64,000 nucleotides of DNA from Sulfitobacter sp. BSw21498 (lineage in GTDB: Bacteria; Pseudomonadota; Alphaproteobacteria; Rhodobacterales; Rhodobacteraceae). The position numbers were made by a program, and so were the translations under genes. The first letter of the stretch is position 1. Each line of letters begins with the position of its first letter. Positions 34,087 through 44,160 of this stretch are shown piece by piece. Under the pieces are notes generated by a model, which was not told the DNA's origin, ran no database searches, and saw only the letters and a list, made by a program, of their open reading frames with translations. The stretch lies in assembly GCF_006064855.1 (NCBI RefSeq), contig NZ_CP040753.1, positions 2,460,001 through 2,524,000 on the forward strand. Direction: 5' to 3'.

Positions 34087-35463
34087 TCACTTGGCGACGG
34101 CGTTACCCACGCTCAGGACCTGTGGCAGAATTTGCGAGACAGCACGGCTCCATTTGGTAACGGGCTGTTGCGCGATAAAGATGATGTCATCGGGGCGCAG
34201 CTCGAACTTCGGAGCCAGGGCAAAGTTCGCCGCATTACGAGCATCAAGATGCCATGCCGTGATCGCCCCCAGCTCGCGCGGATCAGACGATGCGCGCAGG
34301 ACATAGACTTGCGACACATCACCGGTCGACGACGCCACGCCACCCGCATCATACAGCGCATCGGCCAGACTTGCTTTGCGTTCAAACGGCAGCGCAAAGC
34401 GGGACTGCGTCCCGACCTCACCTGCCAGATAAACATAGTCGCGGTCGTCAGCACCAAGCTCGCGACGCGCCTGATAGTTGCTGCGTGCCTCCTCTAAGCT
34501 TGCACGACGTAGGGACACCTCAAACTGCAGCTCTTGCAATGCAGAGGCACGTGCCGCCTGACGCGCTTGAACCAAGGTGATCTGTTGGGCAAAATATTCC
34601 TGCGCTCGGACCAGTTCATATGCCGTATCAACGAAAATCGCATCGCCGGGCAGCAGGCGCGTCTTGGTCAGGCTGGCGCTGGAATAGAGCTGCGACAGCG
34701 GGATCTGGTACAGCGTGCCATCGCGGTACAGACGGATCGAGGCATAGTCCTGATCTTCGACCGTGATCCCGCCTGCAGCGGCCAAAGCCTCTTCCAGATA
34801 CAGCGGTGTCAACGTCACCGGCACAACCGTTGGCTGCGACACAGCACCGCCGATAGACACACGCCGCGAATTGAATTCGGAAATCTCGAGGCTGAACGTC
34901 GGGTCAATCTGGTTCTCGACCAGACGCTGGAACAAGGCAGCCTCGGCGTCCTCAATGGTCAGACCGGCGATGCGCACGCGGCCCACGTCGGGAATGTTGA
35001 TCGAACCGTCGTCCTGCACGGTATACCCTTGGCGCGAGTTTTGCGCGGCCAGCAGCCCGGACAGTTGTTCAACCGATCCCGCAGCACGTGGCGTGGCCAG
35101 CAGCACCACATCACCGACGCCAATTTCATAGGGGCCAGGATCATTTGCGGGGGGCAAACGCAGCTCAAGCGCGTTAGGCCGCGTTTGAACCTCAAGCGTG
35201 GGCGATGGCAGCGCCCCGGTCCCGCGCAGGCCGGAACCGCTTCCGGCGGTACGCGAAAAGACAGCCGGCAGGCTTTGCGGCGCATAGGCAGATCTATTCG
35301 CCTGAATGACGGTTTCAGCGGTCAGGTTCAGCACGCGTACGTTGGTGCCGCCTGCTGCGCCCTCTACAACTTTAGGTGTTCGGTAAACCGTACCACAGCT
35401 CGCAAGGGCCAGACCCAAAACAGCTACCAATAGGTATCGCACTTCAATACTCCCATTCATCAT
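34087..35463 (-). CDS. outer-membrane polysaccharide export lipoprotein, Wza/KpsD-like
   Basis: 458 residues with a lipoprotein signal ending LASC (Cys about 22). The poly-export domain is seen as PYEIGVGDVVLLATPR, then GYTVQDDGSINIPDVGRVRIAGLTI, followed by SLBB repeats (RRVSIGGAVSQPTVVPVT, YVYLAGEVGTQSRF, LRPDDIIFIAQQP). It forms the outer-membrane channel for capsule or exopolysaccharide. Two ATGs at the start. Located downstream of yjbH and yjbF homologues in the same direction, so likely one unit. Confidence 0.88.
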   Translation of the reverse strand: MMNGSIEVRYLLVAVLGLALASCGTVYRTPKVVEGAAGGTNVRVLNLTAETVIQANRSAYAPQSLPAVFSRTAGSGSGLRGTGALPSPTLEVQTRPNALELRLPPANDPGPYEIGVGDVVLLATPRAAGSVEQLSGLLAAQNSRQGYTVQDDGSINIPDVGRVRIAGLTIEDAEAALFQRLVENQIDPTFSLEISEFNSRRVSIGGAVSQPTVVPVTLTPLYLEEALAAAGGITVEDQDYASIRLYRDGTLYQIPLSQLYSSASLTKTRLLPGDAIFVDTAYELVRAQEYFAQQITLVQARQAARASALQELQFEVSLRRASLEEARSNYQARRELGADDRDYVYLAGEVGTQSRFALPFERKASLADALYDAGGVASSTGDVSQVYVLRASSDPRELGAITAWHLDARNAANFALAPKFELRPDDIIFIAQQPVTKWSRAVSQILPQVLSVGNAVAK

Positions 35464-35502
35464 GTGACACCTCGCCCCCAGACAGGTTCGGCCCCGGTTA
35501 AA

Positions 35503-36162
35503 CTAGCGTGCAGCAGCCTTGGTCATAAGATACCCGACTTCGTCGCCAGCCCATTGCCGCGCCTGAACAATGGCACCGCTATTTACACTGACCCAATACG
35601 TATTCCGAAACGACTGGTCCAGACTTTTACAATCCTCTGTCACCTTACGCGTCGACACTGTGCCGATTTCAAGCGCCAGTGTTGCACTGCCTTGAGTTTC
35701 GACCAAACACCGGTATGTCCGCGTAGAGATTTCATCGGTCCCCGTCAGATTGCTGTGAAGCCGGTCGGAATAACCGCCACGCCCGGACAAGATCAACGCT
35801 TTGGGCTCGGACACATCCGCTGCAAATAACTCAAAGCCAAGCCCGCGCGTGCCTTGCAGCATACCGTCTTCCAACATCAGTGCTGTCAAATCCGAACTCA
35901 GCCACGTATCGACGCCGTTCACACGCGCTTCGCGCAACATACGCCCAGTTTGCTTTCGGTTTTCCACCGTTAGCAGCAGCGCGGGGATAGAGGTGTCCTG
36001 CACCAGCGCTGCAAAGCGCGGTGGGAACCCTTGCGAGGTCTTGGGCACAACAGAATCGTCGTCCACAGCAACCGCGACACCACGTGCCAGCAGGCCTTTG
36101 CTTTCGCTACAGGCGGACAGGCCCGCCAGACATAACCCGAGGGTAAGCGCACGTAAGATCAT
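35503..36162 (-). CDS. YjbF/GfcB-family lipoprotein
   Basis: 219 residues with a lipobox LSAC near residue 18. The body has the YjbF pattern, including GLGFELFAADVSEP (enterobacterial YjbF has GLGDDLLSS at this place) and a C-terminal YWVSVNSGAIVQARQWAGDEVGY. The family takes part in exopolysaccharide or group 4 capsule export. ATG 36162 overlaps the yjbH stop. Confidence 0.8.
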   Translation of the reverse strand: MILRALTLGLCLAGLSACSESKGLLARGVAVAVDDDSVVPKTSQGFPPRFAALVQDTSIPALLLTVENRKQTGRMLREARVNGVDTWLSSDLTALMLEDGMLQGTRGLGFELFAADVSEPKALILSGRGGYSDRLHSNLTGTDEISTRTYRCLVETQGSATLALEIGTVSTRKVTEDCKSLDQSFRNTYWVSVNSGAIVQARQWAGDEVGYLMTKAAAR

Positions 36163-38276
36163 CGCAGGTATCTCCCCCAGCTGTCCCGCAGCTCTTTGCC
36201 GCGATAATCGCGCACGACCCCATGCAAACGGTTGGCCACAGCAAGACGCGCGCCACCGTCACGGGTGATCGGTTTGATGGTTTGTTGGATTTTCGTACGC
36301 GACGGACGACCGGTGATCCACGACAGAGGCACCTCGAACCGCAGCCCTTTGTCAAAGGACCCTTCGCCAAAATCGTCAAACGACACATCCGTCAGCGTGA
36401 AATACCCGCCAACCTTGAACCCGTTGTTGAACTCGCGATCCAGTGACAACGTCGCGCCGTAATCGCCCGCAAGATAGCGACCCACGTCAAGCTGGCCGTA
36501 AAACCCGTTACCCAGATCATAATAGGCCGAAGCGTGACCGGTCACGACGTCGTAATCCTGGAACCCGAACAACATGTCAAAATCACGCTGTTTGACATAG
36601 TTCAGCTCCGCACCAAGCGCGAGACGGCTGGCCATCGGGTACCACAGCACTTCGGTCGAAACACCGCCGAACATCCCTTCGAGATACCCAGCAGAGACGC
36701 GGCCAAACAGGTCTTTGCCCGGACGGAACAGATACTCCGCCGTCAGGCTGTTAACCTCAAGATCAGATTCTTTGGCATAGCGCACAGCATTCGTACGCAC
36801 AGGTTCGATGACCGAATTAGACACGCGGAACGAATCGGCGATATTGCCCACCAGCGGGTACCGGAACCGACCGGCAAAGGTCAGGCCCGGACGCGGCCGG
36901 TAATCCATCTTGAGCTGGACACCAAAATCGGCCCGGATCGGGCTGTTCGGGTCGAAAAAAGATGTCGCCACATAAGGACCGATAGACGTGTCGAACACGG
37001 GATAAATATCCGTCAGCTCCCCATCACGTCCCTGCGTATGTCCGTCTTCCAAACGCGCCCGCGCCAAGCTGCGCCACGCGCCATCATAATCGTACTGCAG
37101 CTCTTCCAGATCAGACCGCTGCGTGACGATCTGGCTAAGCGGCACGCCGCGTTCAAGGAAAACGACGGTGAATTCTTCGATAGCGGGCGGCAGTGTCACC
37201 GCCATGGCCCGTGCTGTGCGTCCCGCCGCTTGGGCTTCGTTATTGAAACGGCTATTCTCAACACGCACCGTGGCGCGGGTGCCCGACATGGTGAACCCTT
37301 GCAGCTCCAGCCCATCTTCCGCGAGCACACGTTGCAACACAGTCTCTACCGCACCATGCCCACCACCCGCAGCCGAGTTATTCCATTCTGCAATGGCCAA
37401 CCGATTGCGTGCGCCGACCGTCCGCGGGGCCTGCTCCAACCCACCGGGAACCGACGGGGTCTTGGGATTGATGATATAGCTCAGTTGCGCGCCGACCTCA
37501 TGCCCACCCACAACGAACCCCTTGAGGTTCACGCCGTTCTTGAACCGATACTCCAGCCCCACATTGATCGGCGAAGACACGTCGATACCGGTGTTCACCG
37601 ATTCCCGCGTGTATTCATCGGGCGAGTATTCCGCAAACAGCGTCGCTTGATCAGAGAGGTTCCATTTCACGCCGACAAAGGGAGAGGTAGGACCGCTGAA
37701 CCAGTTGCCGGTTTCGAGCTGCCCGCCAAGGTTCGCATCCCGCGTCCGTGTATCAAACCGTTCGGACAGCACACTGAACGGGTTCGAAAATGAATTCCGC
37801 CCCGCAAGACGGCCCCAGCCCAAGCCGCCGGTTACTTCCAACTTTGAGCCAAAGCTTTTTGTGGCAACGAAATATTCACTACTCAGGATACCGGTACCCA
37901 GAAAGTCGCGCAGGCCCACGGCAAACGCGGGGCGCACATCGGTTTCGTCCCAAATCTGATAATGAACGTCAAAGCTGCGGTCAAAGGTATCGCCGTCCAG
38001 AAACGCACCAGTGCTGATATCTTTGATCCGCGAGTAGCGGAATGTACCGTAAAGGCGCGGCAAAACTTGAAAGGTCGCGGAATACCGGTAGTTTGGACCA
38101 AAGGCGCTGGCCGTAAATGCCAGATCGCCATCCTTCAGCACACGGGCCGTTGGCATTTCGATCAGACCGGGTGTCCCGTAGGTCGACAGCGATTGGGCAG
38201 ATGACTGGGAAAGGCTGACAACGCCGAACACCCCGGCTAACATCGTACAAGCGAGTTTCCTCAAGTGGCCTTGCAT
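36159..38276 (-). CDS. YjbH/GfcD-family outer-membrane protein
   Basis: 705 residues with a signal peptide (to about SSAQS). STYGTPGLIEMPTARVLKDGDLAFTAS is the opening typical of YjbH, and the remainder alternates hydrophobic and polar residues like a large beta-barrel (two-barrel GfcD model). It is linked to YjbF and polysaccharide export in other bacteria. Translationally coupled to yjbF (ATGA). Confidence 0.85.
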   Translation of the reverse strand: MQGHLRKLACTMLAGVFGVVSLSQSSAQSLSTYGTPGLIEMPTARVLKDGDLAFTASAFGPNYRYSATFQVLPRLYGTFRYSRIKDISTGAFLDGDTFDRSFDVHYQIWDETDVRPAFAVGLRDFLGTGILSSEYFVATKSFGSKLEVTGGLGWGRLAGRNSFSNPFSVLSERFDTRTRDANLGGQLETGNWFSGPTSPFVGVKWNLSDQATLFAEYSPDEYTRESVNTGIDVSSPINVGLEYRFKNGVNLKGFVVGGHEVGAQLSYIINPKTPSVPGGLEQAPRTVGARNRLAIAEWNNSAAGGGHGAVETVLQRVLAEDGLELQGFTMSGTRATVRVENSRFNNEAQAAGRTARAMAVTLPPAIEEFTVVFLERGVPLSQIVTQRSDLEELQYDYDGAWRSLARARLEDGHTQGRDGELTDIYPVFDTSIGPYVATSFFDPNSPIRADFGVQLKMDYRPRPGLTFAGRFRYPLVGNIADSFRVSNSVIEPVRTNAVRYAKESDLEVNSLTAEYLFRPGKDLFGRVSAGYLEGMFGGVSTEVLWYPMASRLALGAELNYVKQRDFDMLFGFQDYDVVTGHASAYYDLGNGFYGQLDVGRYLAGDYGATLSLDREFNNGFKVGGYFTLTDVSFDDFGEGSFDKGLRFEVPLSWITGRPSRTKIQQTIKPITRDGGARLAVANRLHGVVRDYRGKELRDSWGRYLR

Positions 38277-38419
38277 CTGACAACCTGCCTATTAATTAAC
38301 TGTTTCCAATACCGGGACCGTAGAGAAGTTTGAGTTGGACTACACTTTGTGTGCCGCCAGTCAACGGATTTACCATTACGTTGCGCCAGTTTTGCAACAC
38401 AGAGGACGCTTGAAAAACT

Positions 38420-39154
38420 ATGCTAAACCGTTGGTTTAAACGCCGTCAACCAGACCCCGAGCCGGAACCGCATTTCGACCCCATCACGCCGGACGTACCC
38501 GTGGTCGCGATTGGCGATATCCACGGTCGTTTTGATTTGCTGGAACGGCTTCCTGAGCCCTCCCCCGATACGCGGGTGATCTGTGTCGGTGATCTGGTCG
38601 ACCGCGGCGAACAAAGCGCGCAGGTCTTGCGCGCCCTGCATAGCCAGCCGGATATCATAACGCTGATGGGCAACCACGAGCAGATGATGCTAAAGTTTAT
38701 TGATAATCCTAAAGAGAATGGCCAGCGCTGGCTGCGTTACGGCGGGCTGCAAACTCTATCGAGTTTTGACGTCTCGGGCGTATCGCAAACCTCTTCGGGA
38801 GACGAGCTTGAGCGGTCCCGTGATGCCCTGCGCGAGGCCATGGGCGACGCGCTAGTCGACTGGGTGACCAACCTGCCAACTTCTTGGATCAGCGGCAATG
38901 TTGCCTTTGTTCACGCCGCGGCTAACCCTTTGATTTCAATAAAGGATCAGGAAAGCCGCACGTTGCTTTGGGGGCATGAGGATTTCGGGCGCAAACGCCG
39001 TCGCGACGGTATGTGGATCGTGCACGGGCATACGATTGTCGACACGCCTATAGTCAAGGGCGGCGTTGTTTCGATCGATACCGGAGCCTACGCAACCGAC
39101 AAATTGACCGCCGCAACCATCCATAATGGTGAGGTCGAATTCAACTACGCCTGA
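38420..39154 (+). CDS. PPP-family serine/threonine phosphatase-like metallophosphoesterase
   Basis: 244 residues. GDIHGRFDLL, GDLVDRGEQS and GNHEQMML are the three metal-binding motifs of PPP phosphatases, and VHGHTIV and SIDTGAYATDKL complete the bacterial PrpA/ApaH-like set. It removes phosphate from Ser/Thr proteins or splits nucleotide polyphosphates; the substrate is not readable. Divergent from yjbH. Confidence 0.88.
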   Translation: MLNRWFKRRQPDPEPEPHFDPITPDVPVVAIGDIHGRFDLLERLPEPSPDTRVICVGDLVDRGEQSAQVLRALHSQPDIITLMGNHEQMMLKFIDNPKENGQRWLRYGGLQTLSSFDVSGVSQTSSGDELERSRDALREAMGDALVDWVTNLPTSWISGNVAFVHAAANPLISIKDQESRTLLWGHEDFGRKRRRDGMWIVHGHTIVDTPIVKGGVVSIDTGAYATDKLTAATIHNGEVEFNYA

Positions 39155-39256
39155 TCTGATAGCGGCCCGGCTTTAACCACACCTTAGGATACCTCTGCTT
39201 TAGCTGACACATCGGCAAAGTCGCCGGTTTTATTTGTTGGTTCAAAGCACGGGGTG

Positions 39257-39925
39257 ATGATGGCGTTTATCGAGGTAGGGATAAGACGGGGCGGCGGTTC
39301 CTACGTGGGCCGGCTGCTGTATCAACGCGTAGGAAAGCGGCTGTTAGATCTAACGGTCAGCCTTGTGCTGCTGCCCTTGATACTGCTGCTGATCGTTCTG
39401 TTGTGCTGCTATATGGCCGCTCACGGGCAAAGCGGTCTATATGCCCATCCAAGGATCGGACGGGCTGGCAAACCGTTCCTCTGTTGGAAAATCAGGACAA
39501 TGGTACCCAACGCTCAGGCCGCCTTGCCGGCGATTCTTTCCGCGCGACCGGACCACGCGCTGGAATGGGCCCTGTACAAAAAGCTGAAAAATGACCCCCG
39601 TGTCATTCCCGGCGGCCATTTTCTGCGGCGCACGGGCTTGGACGAGTTGCCCCAAATCTGGAATGTCCTCCGGGGCGATATGTCGTTGGTCGGACCGCGC
39701 CCTGTGACGCGCAGCGAGTTGCACAGCTATGGGGATGCACGTGGCGCGTATCAATCGGTGCGCCCCGGCATCACCGGTCTATGGCAAGTCGCAGGGCGCG
39801 GGGTGATGCTGTTTGATGAACGCGCAACGCTTGATGAACGCTATACGCGGCAGATGTGCTTGGCCGGTGATCTACAGATCATCGCACGGACCCTGCCCAT
39901 TCTGCTGCGCCCCACCGGTCATTAA
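39257..39925 (+). CDS. polyprenyl-phosphate sugar phosphotransferase (WbaP/ExoY-like)
   Basis: About 222 residues. One N-terminal membrane helix (LLDLTVSLVLLPLILLLIVLL) and the bacterial sugar transferase core: KIRTMVPNAQ, RTGLDELPQIWNVLRGDMSLVGPRP and RPGITGLWQVAGRG. It moves a sugar-1-phosphate to undecaprenyl phosphate, the first step of a repeat unit. Start is one of two adjacent ATGs (39257, 39260). Lies at the end of the polysaccharide region next to the spike-base gene. Confidence 0.9.
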   Translation: MMAFIEVGIRRGGGSYVGRLLYQRVGKRLLDLTVSLVLLPLILLLIVLLCCYMAAHGQSGLYAHPRIGRAGKPFLCWKIRTMVPNAQAALPAILSARPDHALEWALYKKLKNDPRVIPGGHFLRRTGLDELPQIWNVLRGDMSLVGPRPVTRSELHSYGDARGAYQSVRPGITGLWQVAGRGVMLFDERATLDERYTRQMCLAGDLQIIARTLPILLRPTGH

Positions 39926-39968
39926 GGGGGCCAGCAATGGCCACAGTATGTGGCAATCGGCTTGCGCG

Positions 39969-40238
39969 CTAAACCAACCCTTTGATCCCCGTGGCCGTCG
40001 TACCGGTGCCCCGTACTTGCGCGCCCCGAAACGGATAGACGACCCCGGCCACCAACCCGACCAACGTGATCGCATCCCCGCTTTTGAGCGTCACCGCTAC
40101 ATCGCCAGCCCCACCAACCATAAAGCCCCGCGTGACCTGCGCCAGCTCAGCGGCATCATCTGGCACGACATCAAAGGCCCCGCAAATCGGGCCGGTTAAT
40201 CCTGCGGTATAGTCACTGAAATTGTCAGTAATTGGCAT
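39969..40238 (-). CDS. GTA-type spike base protein (rcc01079/GhsA-like)
   Basis: 89 residues. The pattern DNFSDYTAGLTGPICGAFDVVPDD...LAQVTRGFMVGGAGDVAVT...GVVYPFRGAQVRGTG matches what I know as the spike base protein family named after Rhodobacter capsulatus rcc01079, part of the head spike of its gene transfer agent. ATG 40238 has AAGGAG 9 bp upstream. It lies between a polysaccharide sugar transferase and secA, 10.5 kb from the DUF2793 candidate partner. Confidence 0.72.
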   Translation of the reverse strand: MPITDNFSDYTAGLTGPICGAFDVVPDDAAELAQVTRGFMVGGAGDVAVTLKSGDAITLVGLVAGVVYPFRGAQVRGTGTTATGIKGLV

Positions 40239-40326
40239 GTCGCTCTCCTTTATTGGACAGCGCAGCTTGGTCTACTGACCCTACCTAAATCTTACCCCAC
40301 CGTACGGTCCTGCCGCAAGGAGCGGT

Positions 40327-40353
40327 CTCCAAGGCCGCGAAACGGCCTTGGAG
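40327..40353 (-). terminator. hairpin after secA
   Basis: Perfect 11-bp stem CTCCAAGGCCG / CGGCCTTGGAG with loop CGAAA, 8 bp past the secA stop. It lacks a T tract, so it may be a weak or Rho-assisted terminator. Confidence 0.55.
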
Positions 40354-40360
40354 CTGTCAC

Positions 40361-43090
40361 TTACGCAAGCTTGCCGTGGCAATGCTTGAATTTCTCACCC
40401 GATCCGCAGGGACATTCGTCGTTGCGCGAAGGGTTGCCCCATGTGGTCGGGTCATTTTCGTCAAACCCAGCAACGGCTGTCGATCCAGTCTCCGTAGCCG
40501 CCGTAGCCGCCGGCGCTGCGCTGTTTTCTTCGGCCGCCTGCGCAGCTGCAACCTGTGCACCCGCCTGACGTTCCTGCATTTGTGACATCAGCTGCTGTTG
40601 CTCTTCTTCCGTCATCGGACGAATTTGCCCCAGTTTCTGCGTCACTTCGGTCCGAAGACTGTCCAGCATGCTTTCGAACAGCTGGAAGGATTCGTTTTTA
40701 TACTCGTTCAACGGATCCCGCTGCGCGTAACCGCGGAAGCCCACGACCGACCGCAGATGCTCTAGCGTCAGAAGGTGGTCACGCCATTTGCCGTCGATCG
40801 CCTGCAACAACACCTGCTTTTCAATGTTGCGCATGTTCTCGGGGCCGAACTGTTCGGCCTTCTGTGCCATCATGGAATTGCTGGCCTCGATCAGACGTTC
40901 GCGGATCACTTCGTCGTCCACGCCCTCTTCTTCACACCAGGCCGAAACTGGTACGTTCAGGTTCAACTGCTCGACAACAGCCGCCTGGAACCCCTGGGTA
41001 TCCCACTGATCTGCATAGGTTTTCGGAGGCATAAACTGGTCGATCAGATCGTCGATCACCTGTTCGCGCATGTCCGACGTAATCTCTTGCAGGTCCGCGG
41101 CTTCCATGATGTCGCGGCGCTGGCCAAAGATGACCTTCCGCTGGTCATTCATCACATCATCGAACTTCAACAGCTGTTTGCGAATGTCAAAGTTGCGACC
41201 TTCGACCTTGGCCTGTGCCCGTTCGAGCGATTTGTTCACCCAAGGGTGCACAATCGCCTCGCCTTCTTTCAAGCCAAGCGTGGTCAGCACTTTCTCAAGC
41301 CGTTCCGACCCGAAGATACGCATCAAATCGTCCTCCAGCGACAGATAGAACGACGAGCGGCCCGGGTCACCCTGACGGCCGGAACGACCACGCAGCTGGT
41401 TATCGATCCGACGGCTTTCGTGACGTTCAGAGGCCAGAACATAAAGGCCACCGGCCTCCAGCACTTTTTTCTTTTCGTCCGCGTGTTCCGCCTCGATCTT
41501 TTCACGAATGGCAACGGGATCGGCCTCTGGATCGGCGTCCAGTGCTTCGAGCACCTTCAGCTCGACGTTGCCGCCCAGCTGAATGTCGGTGCCGCGACCG
41601 GCCATGTTTGTGGCAATGGTCACCGCGCCGAATTTGCCCGCATCTGCGACGATCTGGGCTTCTTGTTCGTGCTGGCGTGCGTTCAGAACGTTATGCGTAA
41701 TGCCCCCTTCGGTCAGCATCTGGCTGAGCATTTCGGACTTTTCGATGGACGTGGTGCCGACCAGAACCGGCTGCCCTATCGCATTGGCTTCTTTAACCTT
41801 TTCGATCATCGCCTGATATTTTTCCAGCGCGGAACGATAGACTTGGTCATCTTCGTCAACGCGTGCAACCGGCACGTTGGTCGGCACAACCACAACACCC
41901 AGACCGTAGATCTCGGCAAATTCTTCGGCTTCGGTTTCGGCCGTACCGGTCATCCCGGCGAGCTTGTTGTACAGTCGGAAATAGTTCTGGAAAGTGACGG
42001 ACGCGAGCGTGACGTTCTCAGGCTGGATCTGGCAGCCTTCCTTCGCTTCGATCGCTTGGTGCAGACCGTCGGACAGACGGCGACCGGACATCATGCGCCC
42101 GGTGAATTCGTCGATCAGCATCACTTCGCCATCGCGCACGATGTAATCTTTGTCGCGCATGAACAGCTTATGCGCCCGCAAACCCTGGTTTATGTGGTGC
42201 ACGACCGTGGTGCTTTCAGGGTCATACATCGTGAACCCTTCTTCCAGCAGGCCGCGGCTCAGCAGCTCTTTCTCGAGGAAGTCGTTCCCTTCGTCGGTAA
42301 AGGTCACATTGCGGGTTTTTTCGTCCAGCTCGTAGTGGCTTTCGTCAAGCAGCGGGATCACATCATCGACGACTTTATACATCTCGGAGCGGTCTTGCGA
42401 CGGGCCAGAGATAATCAGTGGCGTCCGTGCTTCATCGATCAGAATACTGTCGACCTCATCCACGATGGCAAAGTTGTGCTGCTTCTGGAAAATCTGGCTC
42501 AGCTCGGATTTCATGTTATCGCGGAGATAATCAAAGCCCAGCTCGTTGTTCGTGGCATAGGTCACATCGCATTCATACGCGGCGCGTTTGTCTTCTTCGG
42601 TCATGCCAGAGACCGCGGCACCGGTGGTCAGCCCCAGCGAGGCAAAGACCTTGCCCATCCAGTCGGCGTCCCGCTTCACGAGGTATTCGTTCACCGTCAC
42701 CACATGCACGCCCTTGCCGGTCAGCGCATTCAGATAGGCGGCCAGCGTGGCGGTCAGGGTTTTACCTTCACCGGTTTTCTGCTCGGATATATTGCCCTGA
42801 TGCAGGAAAATCGCGGACATCAACTGCGTGTCAAAGGCGCGCAGACCCAAGGTCCGGCGTGCGCCTTCACGGCAGTTTGCAAAGGCTTCCGGCAGCAGGT
42901 CTTCTAGGCTTTCGCCATCGTTTGCCCGCTTGCGCAGCTCTTCTGTTTTTTGCTTTAGACCGTCGTCGGTCAAAGCCAAGAATTCGTCTTCCAGCGCGTT
43001 GATTTGTTCAACCAGCGGGCGGGTCGCCTTGATTTTACGGTCGTTTGGGGTCCCAAAGACTTTTTTGGCGAGTGTTCCGATGCCCAGCAT
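40361..43090 (-). CDS. secA: preprotein translocase ATPase SecA
   Basis: 909 residues, typical size. Walker [31 protein letters not shown] (Walker B), [11 protein letters not shown], and [15 protein letters not shown]. The C-terminal zinc motif [17 protein letters not shown] binds SecB. It drives export of unfolded proteins through SecYEG. Divergent from the parvulin gene. Confidence 0.98.
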   Translation of the reverse strand: MLGIGTLAKKVFGTPNDRKIKATRPLVEQINALEDEFLALTDDGLKQKTEELRKRANDGESLEDLLPEAFANCREGARRTLGLRAFDTQLMSAIFLHQGNISEQKTGEGKTLTATLAAYLNALTGKGVHVVTVNEYLVKRDADWMGKVFASLGLTTGAAVSGMTEEDKRAAYECDVTYATNNELGFDYLRDNMKSELSQIFQKQHNFAIVDEVDSILIDEARTPLIISGPSQDRSEMYKVVDDVIPLLDESHYELDEKTRNVTFTDEGNDFLEKELLSRGLLEEGFTMYDPESTTVVHHINQGLRAHKLFMRDKDYIVRDGEVMLIDEFTGRMMSGRRLSDGLHQAIEAKEGCQIQPENVTLASVTFQNYFRLYNKLAGMTGTAETEAEEFAEIYGLGVVVVPTNVPVARVDEDDQVYRSALEKYQAMIEKVKEANAIGQPVLVGTTSIEKSEMLSQMLTEGGITHNVLNARQHEQEAQIVADAGKFGAVTIATNMAGRGTDIQLGGNVELKVLEALDADPEADPVAIREKIEAEHADEKKKVLEAGGLYVLASERHESRRIDNQLRGRSGRQGDPGRSSFYLSLEDDLMRIFGSERLEKVLTTLGLKEGEAIVHPWVNKSLERAQAKVEGRNFDIRKQLLKFDDVMNDQRKVIFGQRRDIMEAADLQEITSDMREQVIDDLIDQFMPPKTYADQWDTQGFQAAVVEQLNLNVPVSAWCEEEGVDDEVIRERLIEASNSMMAQKAEQFGPENMRNIEKQVLLQAIDGKWRDHLLTLEHLRSVVGFRGYAQRDPLNEYKNESFQLFESMLDSLRTEVTQKLGQIRPMTEEEQQQLMSQMQERQAGAQVAAAQAAEENSAAPAATAATETGSTAVAGFDENDPTTWGNPSRNDECPCGSGEKFKHCHGKLA

Positions 43091-43266
43091 GCAATCTCCT
43101 GCCGAAGTTAAGTTCCTAGGCGTCCATCTGCTTGCCGAGCCGCCGGACAGCCCCTAGATACAAGACTGAACGTGCGCCAAGGCCGCGCCCATAGGGCGAT
43201 GTAAGGGTCGCACTAAACCGTGTCAATGTAGCAGCCCTTTGCGGCTGCCAAACCAAGGACAGATAC

Positions 43267-44157
43267 ATGCAAAAACCTCTCACTTTTCTGGCACCACTCA
43301 TGGTGGCAGCTTCGCTTGCCCTGCCCGCTTTTGCGCAGGACGACGCTGCCGCAAACACCGGTGCGCAGAGCGATGTACAAACGGACGTTACTGCTGAAAC
43401 AGTGGTCGCGACGGTAAACGGCACGAATATCACGATCGGCAACATGATTATCGCCCGCGCCACCTTGCCAGAGCAGTATCAACAACTGCCGCCAGAGGTT
43501 CTGTTCAAGGGCATTCTGGACCAGCTCGTGCAGCAAACCGCCCTGTCGCAGGATTACGAAGGCGATCTGCCAACGCGCATTACATTGGCGCTCGAAAACG
43601 AACGCCGCCAGCTGATCGCCGGCGAAGTCATCGAAAAAGCGATGGCGCAGGACGTGTCCGAAGAAGAGCTGCAAGCCGCCTATGACGAAGCCTATGCCGC
43701 GGCAGAGCCTACCGAAGAATTCAGCGCGTCGCACATTCTGCTAGAGACAGAAGAAGATGCCAAAGCCGTCAAGACCGAGCTTGATGAGGGTGCGGATTTC
43801 GCCGAGCTGGCGAAAGAAAAATCCACGGGTCCCTCCGGTCCTGCAGGCGGTACTCTGGGATGGTTCGGGCCCGGCATGATGGTGCCCGCGTTTGAAACCG
43901 CTGTCGCCGAGCTTGAAGTCGGTGCTGTATCCGAACCGGTTGAAACCCAGTTTGGCTGGCATGTCATCAAACTGGACGAGAAGCGCCAGAAAGAAGCCCC
44001 CAAGCTCGAAGAAGTAAAAGACGAGCTGGAAACTCAGGTGCGCCAGGTCAAAGCACAAGCGTTGATTGAAGAAACCACCGAAGCCGCAGATGTTGACCGT
44101 TCGGCTGCTGACGCAGTTGATCCAACGGTTCTGACCAACTTGGGCTTGTTGGAGTAA
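43267..44157 (+). CDS. periplasmic peptidyl-prolyl isomerase (parvulin/PpiC type)
   Basis: 296 residues with a cleavable signal (ALPAFAQ). SASHILLETEEDAKAVK...FAELAKEKSTGPSG...GTLGWFGPGMMVPAFETAV and TQFGWHVIKLD form one complete parvulin domain, residues about 155-245. The flanks are helical SurA-like chaperone regions. It assists folding of envelope proteins. argJ follows after 3 bp. Confidence 0.92.
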   Translation: MQKPLTFLAPLMVAASLALPAFAQDDAAANTGAQSDVQTDVTAETVVATVNGTNITIGNMIIARATLPEQYQQLPPEVLFKGILDQLVQQTALSQDYEGDLPTRITLALENERRQLIAGEVIEKAMAQDVSEEELQAAYDEAYAAAEPTEEFSASHILLETEEDAKAVKTELDEGADFAELAKEKSTGPSGPAGGTLGWFGPGMMVPAFETAVAELEVGAVSEPVETQFGWHVIKLDEKRQKEAPKLEEVKDELETQVRQVKAQALIEETTEAADVDRSAADAVDPTVLTNLGLLE

Positions 44158-44160
44158 TCA

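Noticed and set aside
36534..37793. 419-codon plus-strand frame opposite yjbH
   Set aside because: YjbH is supported by its signal peptide and coupling to yjbF; the plus frame shows no motif.
40775..42907. 710-codon plus-strand frame opposite secA
   Set aside because: SecA on the minus strand is certain; the plus frame is the GC-rich mirror with many His and Phe.
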